DNA from: Patescibacteria group bacterium UBA5532
Lineage (GTDB): Bacteria; Patescibacteriota; Gracilibacteria; BD1-5; UBA2023
Direction of reading: 5' to 3'
DNA: 31,991 bases
NCBI GenBank assembly: GCA_002426885.1
Contig: DINU01000019.1
Coordinates: forward strand, 536-32,526
Of the stretch, positions 18,533 through 29,155 are shown piece by piece; within the stretch, counting starts at the first letter, position 1, and the number at the start of each line of letters is the position of its first letter. Below the pieces are notes generated by a model that was not told the origin of the DNA, made no database searches, and saw only the letters and a list, made by a program, of their open reading frames with translations. Both the position numbers and the translations under genes were made by a program.

Positions 18533-19549
18533 ATGAATAACATCATCGCTTTCGATAATTTTCTCATCTATCTTCGCATCCACAAGGGGCGAAGCCCGAA
18601 AACGCTCGAGCAATATGCGTTTCATATTTGGCGTTTTCTCCGATTTCTGAGTCCCCGAAGTGAGAAAAATCTTCCCGAAGGCATCGATCATTTCTCATTT
18701 CTTCCTGGGAAAAATCAGGATAAAGAAGAAAAACGTGAGCTCCTTCGGACACTTCAGAAGCTCTTTACACTCGAAGTCGAGGAAATCCGAAAAGAGGATG
18801 TCGACGAGTGGCGACTCGCGCTCGCTGATAGCGGGCTCTCGATCAAGACGGTTAATGCTCACATGATCACGCTCCGTTCGTGGCTAAAATACCTCAAGAA
18901 AGAACGGATTCACTCACTCGATCCCACGATCATCGATCTTATGAAAGCTCCCGATCGTGAGGTGACTTTTCTCTCAAGTGAGGAGATCACGCGACTTTTC
19001 GAGGAGATATCGCCCGATACGATCCAGGGAAAACGTGACGGGGCGATCATGGAGTGCATCTACTCGACAGGACTTCGTATCTCAGAGCTCGAGCATCTGA
19101 ATCGTCGTGATATTAATCTCGAGACACTCGAGTTCGCGGTACGCGGAAAAGGAAATAAACTCCGTGTAGTATATCTCACGAGCGAAGCGAAGGAGAAAAT
19201 CGAAATATATCTATCGGAGAGAAATGATGATTTTGAGCCACTTTTTATCCGACATAATTTCAGTGAAGAAAATATTCATTCCGCAGATTTGACGGATGAA
19301 AATGTCCGACTAACTCGATTTTTTATCACGAATATGATAAAAGATACCGCACGAAAAGCATGAATCCTGAAAAACGTCTCCGCGCACACACTGCGACACA
19401 GCTTCGCGACGACACTACTCACGAATGGAGCTGATATCAGGATCATCCAGGAGCTCCTCGGACACGCATCGATCACGACGACACAGGTCTACACACATGT
19501 GACGAACCCGAGACTTCGGGAAGCACACGAACAATTTCATCATCGATAA
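18533..19549 (+). CDS. xerC: Tyrosine recombinase, XerC/XerD type
   Basis: This 338-residue protein has an N-terminal SAM-like DNA-binding domain (FLIYLRIHKGRSPKTLEQY at about 10-28, with a charged insertion at about 45-75) and a C-terminal catalytic domain. The catalytic set is complete: R182 (STGLR), K206 (RGKGNK), H285-x-x-R288 (HTLRHSF), H311 (LGHAS), Y320 (TQVYTH). R288 is written CGA, so CGA is Arg here. UGA-Gly occurs at about residue 278. The XerCD system resolves chromosome dimers at dif; in CPR genomes a single Xer protein is common. It sits among housekeeping genes with no phage genes or att repeats, so an integrase role is less likely. I could not find a dif site. XerC versus XerD is undecided. 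Confidence 0.92.
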
Positions 19550-19566
19550 TCTTTTTCTTTTTTTCT

Positions 19567-20013
19567 ATGACACCACGATTCTGAACACGAAAAGAATTCC
19601 ATGAGACATTCGGGGAAAAGCACATACTCGATAAGGAGAACTGTCCATTCTGCGCCGTGACAGACGATCAAGAGAGTCTCGTCGGATCGACAGAACACTG
19701 GAATATCTTCTATAATCTCTATCCCTACTCGTGAGATCATCGACATCTGATGGCAACACCAAAAATACACAAGAAATTTTCACATCTCCTCACACCAGCA
19801 GAATCAGCTGATCTCGTGAATGTGCATGAATTTATGCAGAAATACTTCGTCTGAGAAGAGTATTTTTCTTTTACACGTGAAACCATGGGAAAACGAAGTG
19901 TCGAACACCTTCATATACATTTTCTCGTCGGGAAACTCCAGGGAAAATTCCTGAGGAAAATGCTCGAGCTTCAGGGATATCCGATCGTGCAGGAGCTCTC
20001 TTTCGAGAAGTAG
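19567..20013 (+). CDS. HIT-family protein, copy 1
   Basis: This 148-residue protein ends with the histidine triad H114-L-H116-I-H118 (EHLHIHFLVG) typical of HIT hydrolases and transferases that act on nucleotide phosphoramidates or dinucleotides. An N-terminal C-P-F-C motif near residue 27 resembles half of the zinc site present in galactose-1-phosphate uridylyltransferase- or Hint/FHIT-like members. In the middle, N-L-Y-P-Y-S-G-D-H-R-H-L-M matches the N-x-x-P-Y-x-x-G-H-x-x-V core of the family, with its Gly as UGA. It ends in UAG. A paralogue follows after 34 bases. The substrate is unknown; AP4A-type or housekeeping nucleotidyl hydrolysis is plausible. Confidence 0.9.
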
Positions 20014-20047
20014 AAGCATGAAATACTTCCAGATTTTTTATTTTTCT

Positions 20048-20515
20048 ATGACACCACAATTCCGTCCTAATAAAGATATCTACGACCAAGAAAGAGCCAT
20101 AAAAGGCATGTTCCGAGAGGAAGACTGTCCATTCTGTCATGACGAAGAGGCGGTAAACGAGTCCGCCTGATCGACAGAACACTGGAATATCTTCTATAAT
20201 CTCTATCCCTACTCGTGAGATCATCGACATCTGATGGCACCCCCGAAGATTCATAAGAAAACTTCGCTCGAGCTGGCAGGAGAAGAGCTCCTGGATCTCG
20301 CGAATATCCATCGGTTTATGAAAGAATATTTCGGCGAAGAAGAGTATTTTTCTTTTACGCGTGAAACGATGGGACTCCGAAGTGTCGAGCATTTACATAT
20401 ACATTTCCTCGTCGGGAAACTGCACGGAAGCTTCCTGAGGAAAATGCTCGAGCTTCAGGGATATCCTGTAAAGGGGGATATCAGTGCCTATCTCTCTGGA
20501 GAAAAAACATCTTAA
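20048..20515 (+). CDS. HIT-family protein, copy 2 (tandem paralogue)
   Basis: The 155-residue protein is a clear duplicate of the preceding gene: both start MTP, carry C-P-F-C, a W-N-I-F-Y-N-L-Y-P-Y-S-G-D-H-R-H core, a YFSFTRETMG segment, and the triad H115-L-H117-I-H119. A 71-base block (20169-20239) is identical to 19685-19755, while flanking parts have diverged, which suggests gene conversion. The ATG at 20048 is preferred because copy 1 starts at the same point after the same TTTTTCT leader; an in-frame ATG at 20018 would add ten hydrophobic residues. Its TAA stop lies within a TTAA shared with the convergent pseudouridine synthase. The N-terminal part after CPFC differs from copy 1, so substrate preference may differ. 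Confidence 0.9.
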
Positions 20516-21249
20516 ATGCTCTTTTGTATTTTCTCGAGGAGTTTATGTTTTTCTCATGCATCGAGCTTCGTGTAGGCTCATTCTTCGAGTTTCCCAAGAC
20601 GAATATTCTCGATTCGGATACGCTTCAGGCGCTTCACAGTATATCCACCTGCTTCGACCATGCGCCGAATCTGGCGGTTTTTTCCTTCTTTCAGAAGAAT
20701 CGAAAATTTTCCACTCGCGATCCGCTCGATCTGACATGGACGTGTCTTATAGCGAGTCGTATGCTCGTGCTGTCATTTACCTTCTTTCAGAGAAATCACG
20801 ACTCATTTTCGCATCGCATCGAGATGGGCATCATCGATCGGTCAGAATATCTCCACGATATATTCTTTTTCGTGTTCGTATCGGGGATGCATGAGATAAT
20901 TCGAGAGGCGCCCGTCATTCGTGAGGAGGATGAGTCACGTCGTCTCCTTATCGAGACGACCGATCGGAAAGACGCGTTCCGGAATGTCGACGATATCGAG
21001 AATCCCCGTGTCTTCATGCGACACACACGTGCTCACGACACCATACGGCTTGTTCATCTTATAGTAGACCAAGTCTTGAGTATCTTGCACGACAGAATCG
21101 GAAATTTTTACCTCGTCTTTTTCTGGATCGATGATCTGTCCTGTATGCGCCGTGACTCCATTGACGGAGATTTTTCCAGATGCGATATACTCCTCGGCTT
21201 TTCGGCGCGAGCAGATACCAGCATGAGAGAGATATTTTTGGAGCTTCAT
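20512..21249 (-). CDS. Pseudouridine synthase, RsuA/RluB family
   Basis: This 245-residue protein begins with an S4 RNA-binding domain (MKLQKYLSHAGICSRRKAEEYI, then G-K-I-S-V-N-G). The catalytic motif is G-R-L-D100-K-E-T-T-G-L-I-L-L-T-N-D-G, with Gly105 encoded by UGA at 20935-20937. It continues H-P-R-Y-E-H-E-K-E-Y, and later G-K-N-R-Q-I-R-R-M, typical of this family that modifies uridines in 23S or 16S rRNA. The target position cannot be told, so RluB, RluE, RluF or RsuA are possible. The C-terminal 20 residues are charged. The stop overlaps that of the HIT gene by four bases. Confidence 0.93.
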
Positions 21250-21268
21250 AGGTAAAAATCAATGCTCG

Positions 21269-21296
21269 ATTATAGAGGACTCGCTCGATTTCACAA
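21269..21296 (-). promoter_or_regulatory. Promoter of the pseudouridine synthase gene
   Basis: On the minus strand TTGTGA (21296-21291), 16 bases, then TATAAT (21274-21269). The leader before the ATG at 21249 would be only about 13 bases. Confidence 0.6.
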
Positions 21297-21323
21297 GTGA
21301 AAAGAAAAATATCTGTGAAGAAA

Positions 21324-21351
21324 TTGAAATATCGAAAAAATCTTTTACAAT
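21324..21351 (+). promoter_or_regulatory. Promoter of the membrane protein-folC pair
   Basis: TTGAAA (21324-21329), 16 bases, then TACAAT (21346-21351). The ATG at 21372 is about 14 bases after the expected start. Confidence 0.6.
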
Positions 21352-21371
21352 CTTGCATCATAAAATAATCC

Positions 21372-21842
21372 ATGAACGAACACTACAGAAAGCAGATCGA
21401 AACAGCAAAAGACACCATAAAAACTGCGAAGACCTTCACTTCGGAGCGACTTCAGAATCATATCAGAATATTCGGGACAATCGCTGGGATTCTTATCCTG
21501 ATCGTGATATATTCGATACTCACGAGGGAAATACGCCTCTCATATGCACTTACTGCATTCATACTCGGGATCATCGTCGGAATGCTCTTCGGAAGGATAT
21601 ATCGTATATATTGGCATCCAGATGACGAACAAGTCGTTTCTCGAGTGGATTTTTTTGGAGCCCTTCTGATATGTCTCTATATTCTGATGGAAATCTTCCG
21701 TGATGATATTCTCGCTCTCTGGGTCTATGGACCGATCGTTTCGATCGTCTGATTTATATTTTTTACGGGGACTTTCTGTGGAAGAAGGATATTTATGCTT
21801 CGCCGTATTCACACTCTTTTACACGAACACAAGAAAATATAA
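21372..21842 (+). CDS. Hypothetical membrane protein upstream of folC
   Basis: This 156-residue protein begins with a basic, Lys/Thr-rich cytoplasmic segment (residues 1-30) and has four predicted membrane helices at about 33-50, 56-76, 90-110 and 115-137, with a UGA-Gly inside the last. The tail is basic with several His residues. I recognise no family. It is followed by folC after three bases, so the genes are cotranscribed, though nothing in the sequence links them functionally. It ends in UAA. Confidence 0.78.
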
Positions 21843-21845
21843 TCT

Positions 21846-22982
21846 ATGAATTACGAGACTCTACTGACGCGTTTTTTCCAGAAGGAAGTCATCACGAAGT
21901 ATTCACTCGATGCGATAGAGAAGGCATGCGAGTATTTCTGACATCCAGAAAAAGCATTTTCTGTGATCCACATCGGTGGCACGAATGGAAAATGAAGTGT
22001 CTCACGGATGACATTCCAGATCCTCAAAGATGCGGGGAAAAAGGTCGGAATCTTCACGGGCCCGCATCTCGTCGATATATGCGAGCGTTTTGAGACGGAA
22101 TCATGACAGATGACTCGAGATGAATTTATGTATTATGCGGAAATAATTTTCGCATACCCAGGAAAATTATCATATTTTGAGAAATGCACGCTGATGGCTT
22201 TTCTCTTTTTTCGCGATCAGAAAAGTGAATATGCGGTGATCGAAGTCTGAGTCTGAGGGAGGCTCGACGCGACGAATGTCGTGAAGCCGATCATCACCAC
22301 GATTACGAGTATCGGATACGATCATATGGAGCTACTCGGAAACACACTCGAGGCGATCGCTCACGAGAAATGAGGGATTATCAAGCCCCACATTCCGATC
22401 ATCCTCGCAGAAGGAAATGCCGTACTCGAGAACAGAGCTCACACTCAGCAATCGCCTGTGATTCTCGCATCGAGACGCGATATTCCGACGAATCTCCTCG
22501 GCGCACACCAGCGTGCGAATGCGTCGATCGCGTACGAGATCGGAACATTTCTCGGTATTCCTGAGGAGAAAATACGCACTTCCCTGCTCCGAGTCGTACA
22601 CCATGGACGTCTGGAATATATCAGGAAAAATCTCCTCATCGATGGGGCACATAATATCGACGGACTTCAGGCGCTTCGTGGCTATCTCGGGTGAGAACAG
22701 TGGAAAAATATCCACTATTTCGTCGCGCTCAAAGCAGGAAAATCGATCGATCTCCTGACGGAAACATTTCCAGGGGTGCATACCTGGGGCGTTATCGCAT
22801 GTGACTCCTCGATGATTATCCCAGAAAACACCCTCATCGCAGAATTCCGATGACAGGGATATGAAGCGGAAATCTTCACGCCAGATACCATACGCGAAAG
22901 TGCCGAGAAAAATCCCGACACACTCCATGTCGTATTCGGAAGTCTCTACGTTCTGGGCGTATTTTTATCCCCTTCTGTATAG
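21846..22982 (+). CDS. folC: Folylpolyglutamate synthase / dihydrofolate synthase
   Basis: This 378-residue Mur-ligase-family enzyme adds glutamate to folate (and possibly dihydropteroate). The ATP-binding loop is G45-T-N-G-K-G50-S, Gly50 being UGA at 21993-21995. The E-V-G-V-G-G-R-L-D-A-T-N-V-V segment follows, with two UGA-Gly codons, and then T-S-I-G-Y-D-H-M-E-L-L-G-N-T-L-E-A-I-A-H-E-K-G-G-I-I-K, which matches the family almost completely. The C-terminal domain has L-I-D-G-A-H-N-I-D-G. It is somewhat shorter than the usual 410-430 residues. It ends in UAG and overlaps the end of the convergent membrane gene by 37 bases. No other folate genes are in the window, so use of imported folate is possible. 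Confidence 0.95.
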
Positions 22983-24109
22983 TGAAAACTGACAGAATCC
23001 TGACGCGATTTCAGTGTCTCTTTCTTCCGAAGGATCCCATGAGAAAGTGACTCGATCGCGAGAAATATCTCATATATAACAGGAATCCGAGCTCATGGAT
23101 CACTCGGGATCATCGCGAAGATACGGAATATCGGGAAGAGAATCATGAGTGTCCATCCCGTCGAAAATCCGCGCCATACCCACAGAAAGAGAATCACTCC
23201 ATCGAGTACGAATCCCTGCAAAATGGCATCTCGCCAGACTCATGCGCGTCATCCGAGAATCAGTGGAAGAAACACCAGATTGACGAATGGGATCCCGATC
23301 AGCCATGCTGGTGCGAATAATGTTTCTGTTACAGGTTTTTCGCGTGTTATCTCTGTGTCGAGAAATGTCTGAAATGACAGATTTTTTTCTTTTCCGAAAA
23401 TAATCGGAAAAAATGAGAATCCATAACGCACTCCTGCACGGAATATCATCCCCATCCTTTCGATCGAAGGGATCTTGTTCAGAAATGGGACATCCAGAAA
23501 ACGCGACTGGACGAACATCCACGTCCCTTCCGCGACGATACACGCGATATAGAGAAATGATAGAATCAGCGGAGTATTACTTCCATTCGCAGGAGAGAGC
23601 ATCGTCAGTGCGATCAAAAAGGTAAAAATTCCTCCCACGAGGAGTCATTTTTCTGTGTATTTATTCGGATATCGATGGGTAATAATCACCCCGAAAAATG
23701 GGAGAAATGAGCCAAGGATTACCATTTTTTCGAGCTCTCCGAGTGACTCGATATTCTCGCGCTCAAGTGAGGTACTTTTTCCTCAGAAAGAAAAAGTCTC
23801 CTTCGCATCTTTACCATGATACGCGCTGTATGCGTCGAAAATCAGCACCCCGAGAAAGACTATAAAAAAGATCGTAATCAGGAGTGTATGGAGTGAAATC
23901 CGAAGAAATGGAAGTGAAAACATGACGAAATCCTTCACGATCAGGCTGTATGCGGTGAAGATCACAATCGCGAGGAGATGAATTTTCGTCGCATTCTTCG
24001 CGTGCATCCTGACGAACGGCTCGTTCCATTCAGGATTTTTCGAGAAGAGCATGAGCCACCCGAGGAAGAAATAGCTTACCATAGCATTGATGCGAACTTG
24101 AGGATTCAT
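22946..24109 (-). CDS. Multi-pass membrane protein with Tic20/DUF4870-like domain
   Basis: This 387-residue protein starts NPQVRINAMVSYFFLGWLML, followed by W-N-E-P-F-V-R-M-H-A-K-N-A-T, which matches the N-terminal pattern of Tic20-like/DUF4870 proteins (N-P...A-x-x-S-Y...F-V-R-x-H-A-x-x-A). At least eight membrane helices are visible in all, so the protein is roughly twice the usual length of the single domain, with a second hydrophobic half from about residue 155. Several UGA-Gly codons occur. The C-terminal 35 residues are hydrophilic and overlap the 3' end of folC on the other strand by 37 bases. Function is unknown. Confidence 0.78.
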
Positions 24110-24290
24110 ATGAAAAAGTATAGTGTCATTCTAGCATTTTTCTCTGTAAAAAGCAAAACCCAGAGGAAAATAAGAAAATTCGCATATATTTCTGAAGAAA
24201 ACTTGAATACACAGAAAAAAAAGATACACTTATGCGAAAATACAGTCTGTACACAGCTGATCACGAGTACACGTGGGAAAATAAAATATT

Positions 24291-24320
24291 TTGACAGAAG
24301 ATACAAATATATGGTACAAT
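24291..24320 (+). promoter_or_regulatory. Strong promoter of the surface-fibre gene
   Basis: TTGACA (24291-24296), 18 bases, then TACAAT (24315-24320). The expected start is about 15 bases before the ATG at 24342. The rest of the gap from 24110 holds AT-rich sequence with no gene. Confidence 0.75.
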
Positions 24321-24341
24321 TCTTTTGTTAATTTTTTTTCT

Positions 24342-25745
24342 ATGATTTCTTTTTCTCAGCGTATTTCGCTCGTCGCGATCGCATCTCTCTCGGTGTTTTC
24401 CTATACCGCATATGCAAGTCTCGATACTCCAGAGCCTCCTACGGGATATCCGTCGTGAGGACTTTTTATGACATACTGGAATAATCTCGTCTCTACGGCG
24501 AAGTGTAGTGCAGGAGAAGCTGTGACTGATTTCTCAGATCAGGGTACTTCGTTTTCTCGACCACTCTGTGAGATAATCGCATCTCAGCTTCTCGGAGGGG
24601 ACATGGTTGGAACTCTGAATTATCTCGCAAAGTACACACCAGATGGAGAACATATCGGTGCATCATCTGTCTATGAGACAAGTGATGGAAAAGTCGGACT
24701 CGGTAAGACAGATCCAGATTTTATTCTGGATTCTGCAGAAGATGTCTCGCTGAATGGAGTACAAGTCGGACGAGGAGGTGGAAGTATGACGACGAATACA
24801 GCTGTCGGAGCGAATGCACTCTTCAGCAACACGACGTGAGGGTCGAATGTTGCTCTCTGATCGAGTGCACTCTTCGGTAATACGATCGGAAGTTCGAATA
24901 TTGCACTTGGAGCAAGTGCAGGATTCACTCTCACTACAGGAAGTAATAATATCTTCATCGGAGCAAATACAGCTCCGAATATCTGAGTCACTGCCTCGAA
25001 CCAGCTGAACATCGGAAACTGGATTTATGGGAACACAGGGAGGATTGGGATTGGAGAAGTTAATCCTCAAGGGATGCTCCATATTTCTTTCTCAAATGAC
25101 CCAATCGATGGAACAAATGGAAGAGGACTTATCGTAGAAAATACTGGAGCTGGAAATACTGGGCTATTTCAAAAGGTACGCAGTGCTACTGCAGGAAATG
25201 GACTGCAATTCTGTTATGACCCTGATCCAAATGTATATAATTTTAGCGACTGTGATTCTCGTGCTGGATTCGGATACTCACATGGAGGACAGTATTTTGA
25301 CTTCTGGACTTCGTCAGATGGTACAGAGTGGTCAGCAAAGGTATTCATAGATAACTATGGAAAGATTACTGCCACTGCCTACCTCTACTCTTCAGATCAG
25401 CGTCTGAAGAAAGATGTGACTCCTCTCTCAGATTCTCTCGAGAAGATTCTTTCTCTCAGTGGATATACTTTTACATGGAAGCTCTCGGATCAGAAAGATA
25501 TGGGTCTCATAGCACAAGAAGTCGAGAAGGTGTTTCCTGAGATTGTTCACACAGCATCAGGAGGAGAAGGATATAAGTCAGTCGAGTATGGGAATCTTAT
25601 CGCTCCTGTCATCGAGTCGATCAAGACTCTTGCGAAAACCAATGATTCTCAGGATGAGCAAATAGCGAAACTCCTCGAGGTCGTCGAAAAGCAACAGGAA
25701 GAGATTACAGACCTGAAGAAGCAGGTCGAAGCACTCGAGAAATAA
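24342..25745 (+). CDS. Surface fibre / adhesin with YadA-like head and peptidase S74 C-terminal chaperone
   Basis: This 467-residue exported protein begins with a signal peptide (residues 1-25, cleavage Y-A/S). After a unique region with two Cys (about residues 55 and 71) come short repeats of the trimeric-adhesin head type at about 150-220: NTAVGANALF, GSNVALGSSALF, SSNIALGASAGF, GSNNIFIGANTA. UGA encodes Gly in this part. The C-terminal third is a peptidase S74 (intramolecular chaperone of endosialidase) domain: S351-D-Q-R-L-K356-K-D, GLIAQEVEKVFPEIV, and Y-G-N-L-I-A-P-V-I-E-S-I-K. It ends in a coiled coil (residues about 430-467). In phage tail fibres this domain trimerises the protein and then cuts itself off at the Ser. 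Here it probably assembles a trimeric cell-surface fibre. It has its own promoter and terminator. Confidence 0.9.
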
Positions 25746-25759
25746 TCAGAAAAAAATGA

Positions 25760-25787
25760 AATCCCCTTCATACGAAGGGGATTTTTT
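25760..25787 (+). terminator. Rho-independent terminator of the fibre gene
   Basis: A perfect 10-bp stem (AATCCCCTTC / GAAGGGGATT) with a 4-base loop ATAC is followed by a T run. It lies 15 bases after the stop codon. Confidence 0.93.
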
Positions 25788-25938
25788 ATCATGCGGGAAT
25801 CTAAGATGAAGAAAGAAACAAGCTTAAGTTCGCCATTGCTTCACACGAACAGAAAAAAAATCAGGGACAAAACCAGAGATTGCCAACTGATTGACTCTTT
25901 CGAGCTTTTCTATACACTTCTTCTATTATTTTTATGAT

Positions 25939-27486
25939 ATGAAAAACTCATTCTTCGTCACGACTCCGATATACTACTCCAATGCTGTCCCACATATCGG
26001 ACATGCGTATGCGTCCTTTCTTGCGGATACGATCGCTCGCTACGAGCGTTTTTCTGGTCATCCAGTTAAGTTCTCGACGGGAGTCGATGAGAACTCTCAG
26101 AAGATCATCGAGAGCGCCACTGCACAAGATATGGGCATCATGGACTATGCAGATATGATGGCGTCGAAACATCGAGCTATCTGGGATGGCATCGATATTA
26201 CTTATACGGATTTTATCCGCACGACTGAGCCTCGACATCATGCATTCGTCCAGGAGATGCTCGATCGGTCATATAAAAATGGCGATATCTACGAGTGAGT
26301 CTATGAAGGGAAATACTGTATCGGGTGCGAATCGTTTAAGAAAGATTCTGATCTGATCCAGATGAAAGATGGGAAAAAAGTCGCATCAGGATGAGAACTT
26401 CGCTGTCCCGAACATCCGAATAAGCCGATTACTGAACTGAAGGAAAAAAATTATTTTTTCCGACTCTCGAAATATGAAGATCGTCTCCTCGAGTTCTATA
26501 AGGAACATCCGGACTTTATTTTCCCAGCGAATCGCTATAACGAAGTGAAGGAATTCGTAAAAGGTGGACTCGAGGACTTCTCGGTCTCACGCGAGACGAA
26601 TCGCTTCGGTATTCCGCTTCCATTCGATCCTTCGCAGGTGACATACGTCTGGTATGACGCCCTTTTTAACTATCTCACAGTCTGTCAGTGAGAAGAAGAA
26701 AAATGGTGGCCAAGCAGGAAAAACAACGCCGAAGTCCTTCATATCGTCGGAAAAGATATTATTCGTTTTCATGCGATCTACTGGCCTGCGATGCTCTGGT
26801 CTGCAGGATATGAGATACCGACGCACATACTGACGACAGGATATTTCACCATCGATGGACAGAAAATGTCGAAAACCATCGGAAATGTCATCGATCCAGT
26901 CGAGTATATTCAGCAATATTCTCGCGATGCTCTTCTGCTCTATCTTTTTCAAGCATTTCCGATCGGAGAAGATGGTGACTTCGATCGCGAGCAAGCGCTC
27001 CTGATCTATAATGCGAAGCTCGCGAATAGTCTCGGGAATCTCCTCCATCGCTTCACGACACTCGTCGGGAAAGATGGTGGAAATGTGAGTGGAGTACAGT
27101 CAGAGATCGATGTCGCACCACTTGTAGAGGCATATCAGAGAGAAATGCAGAAATATGATCTGCGAAGTGCACTTCAGATCGTTTTCGCTTTTGTCGACTC
27201 GCTGAATCTCTATCTCGCCGAGAAAGAACCATGGAAAATCAAAGGAGACGACGAGGAAAGTCGAGCAAAACGAGCACAAATCCTCTTTTCAGTCGGGATC
27301 GGACTACGCATGGTCGGACTGTTACTTTTTCCTTTTTTCACGGAGAAAATGAGTCTTCTTCTCGATCGCATCGGGACACCACTCGATCCCGAGAAGACAC
27401 TCGATGGATACATCGCAGAATTTATCTCTGTATTTCATGTGAAAGAAGTCGGTGAGCCTCTCTATACTCGTTTTGATATCGAGTAG
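25939..27486 (+). CDS. metG: Methionyl-tRNA synthetase
   Basis: This 515-residue class I synthetase charges tRNA-Met. The HIGH motif is H19-I-G-H22, and the KMSKS-type motif K309-M-S-K-T lies in DGQKMSKTIGN. A zinc-binding knuckle is visible as C-I-G-C-E and C-P-E-H around residues 125-160. UGA-Gly occurs at Y-E-G-V-Y-E-G, A-S-G-G-E-L and V-C-Q-G-E-E; the first matches an invariant Gly. The C-terminal anticodon-binding helical domain is complete, but the extra tRNA-binding/dimer domain found in longer MetG proteins is absent. The ATG at 25939 is chosen because it places V-T-T-P-I-Y-Y at the normal distance. It ends in UAG. Confidence 0.96.
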
Positions 27487-27667
27487 GAATTCAGCAGAAA
27501 CACACGAAGACGTATTATTTGGACAGACGGAATCCATGCGGAGGAACGCATCTCACACTGAAGTTTTCCGTAAAGAAAGGAAAATATCATTGCTTTGCTG
27601 ATAAATGAGCTGAGGGTCGAACAGTTCATAAAAATACATATTTTTCATTTCATATTTTTCAGGGAAA

Positions 27668-29155
27668 ATGTCTACACAAAAGATTTTTACCAATACACTC
27701 GCTCAGATCGGTGCGAAAGTCATGACAGTGCTCATCTCGATCTACATGATCAAGATCCTCACTGGCTACCTCGACATCGCATGATACGGAATGTATAGCA
27801 AAATCTATAATTATCTCTCGATTTTTTCCGTCATCGCAGATCTCGGACTCTATACGATCACCGTGCGAGAAATATCGGAAAATCTGGGAAATCGCGAAAA
27901 AGTCCAGAAAATTGCCTCGAATGTCCTGACACTTCGGACCGGAATGGGCATCGCGATCATACTCCTCGCGGTCGGAATTGGATTTTTTCTGCCGGGATAT
28001 AACTCCACAGTCGCACTCTATGGGATCTGTATCACAGGATTTTTTACGCTCTTCGGACTGATGAATAGCTCTATAATGAGCTTACTTCAGGCACATCTCC
28101 GGACAGAATTCAGCTTCGTATCGACAGTAACAGGAAAGATCACGACCTTTCTCACGATTCTTCTTTTTGCATTCGTGCTGTTTCCGAAGGATTCTATCGC
28201 GGGCGACACTGCCCTGCTCCTCGTATTTTTCGCATGACTCCTCGGAAATTTCGTGATGACATTCCTGACATACTGGTATTCGAGACGAGTCATCCCCCTT
28301 CATTTTGCATGGGATATGGAGTACATTCGCCATATTTTGCGTATTTCACTTCCCTACGGACTCGCTCTTTTTCTGAATGTGATCTTCTTCAAGGTCGATG
28401 TCATACTCCTGTCGATGCTCGAGACTCCAGCGCTTGCAGATCACTCGATCGCACTCTACTCGGTGCCGATGAAGATCGTCGAGGTCGGGATGATGTATGG
28501 GACGGTTTTTCTGAATTCACTCCTTCCCGTTCTCACACTCGCGATCCGAGAATGAGATATGCCGAAAGTGACTCGACTCACACAGAAATCAATGGAAATG
28601 CTCCTTTTCTTCGGGATCGGAATATCGAGTGCACTTATGCTTTTTGCGCGGGAAGTCATACTCATGATCGCGAATACAGACTATGCGACACCACTGACGG
28701 GGTATTCGAGTGTAGATGCGCTTCATGTCGTGGCACCGATTTTTCTTTTTTACTTTCTGAGTTCACTCTTCACCTACGTCCTGATCGCAGAGTGACGCCA
28801 GAAGAGCATGATGTGGATAAATGGCATTATCGCGCTCGTGAATATCATCGGAAATATCCTCGTGATTCCGTACTATGGTTTTATGGGATCAGCATATATC
28901 ACTGTGCTATCTCAGGTTCTACTCCTCATCTTCACGTGGTATGTCACGCGAAGACACATACATCTTCGGAGTGTGCTTCCTTTTTTTCTCGTCTTGCTCG
29001 TACTGATCTCGATCGCGGTATGACTGACATACCTTCTCCTTCCGCTGATCTCGACGCATATCATCTCGAGAGTCTTCCTCGGAGTAGTCATCTTCGGAGT
29101 TATCTATGCAGGTGGCGCTGGGGTATGGTGGTGGAAGAGGGGGCGAAAGTTATAG
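27668..29155 (+). CDS. Polysaccharide flippase (Wzx/RfbX-like, MOP superfamily)
   Basis: This 495-residue membrane protein has about 12-14 helices and fits the polysaccharide-biosynthesis family PF01943. The N-terminus (NTLAQIGAKVMTVLISIYMIKILTGY) and the S-V-I-A-D-L-G-L-Y-T-I-T-V-R-E-I-S segment at about 55-71 are typical, including the D-x-G and R-E pair of Wzx proteins; that conserved Arg is CGA. A later I-V-E-V-G-M-M-Y-G segment also matches. Five or six UGA codons read as Gly. Flippases of this type move undecaprenyl-linked glycans or other lipid-linked sugars across the membrane. No polymerase or glycosyltransferase is adjacent, so the substrate is unknown. It is one of the few genes here with a purine-rich sequence (AGGGAAA) before the start. 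It ends in UAG. Confidence 0.92.

Noticed and set aside
18533..19549. Integrase of a prophage or genomic island
   Set aside because: No att-like repeats, tRNA or phage genes are nearby; the gene is in a housekeeping operon, so XerC/D is more likely.
20524..21255. Plus-strand open frame of 243 codons
   Set aside because: It is antisense to the pseudouridine synthase, which has all family motifs; the antisense product has no recognisable domain.
22332..22928. Minus-strand open frame of 198 codons
   Set aside because: It is antisense to folC and has no domain; long antisense frames are a by-product of the TCG/CTC/GAT-rich codon use here.
24800..25000. Short direct repeats suggesting CRISPR or a minisatellite
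   Set aside because: They are the codon-level trace of GSNxALG-type adhesin head repeats in one coding frame.
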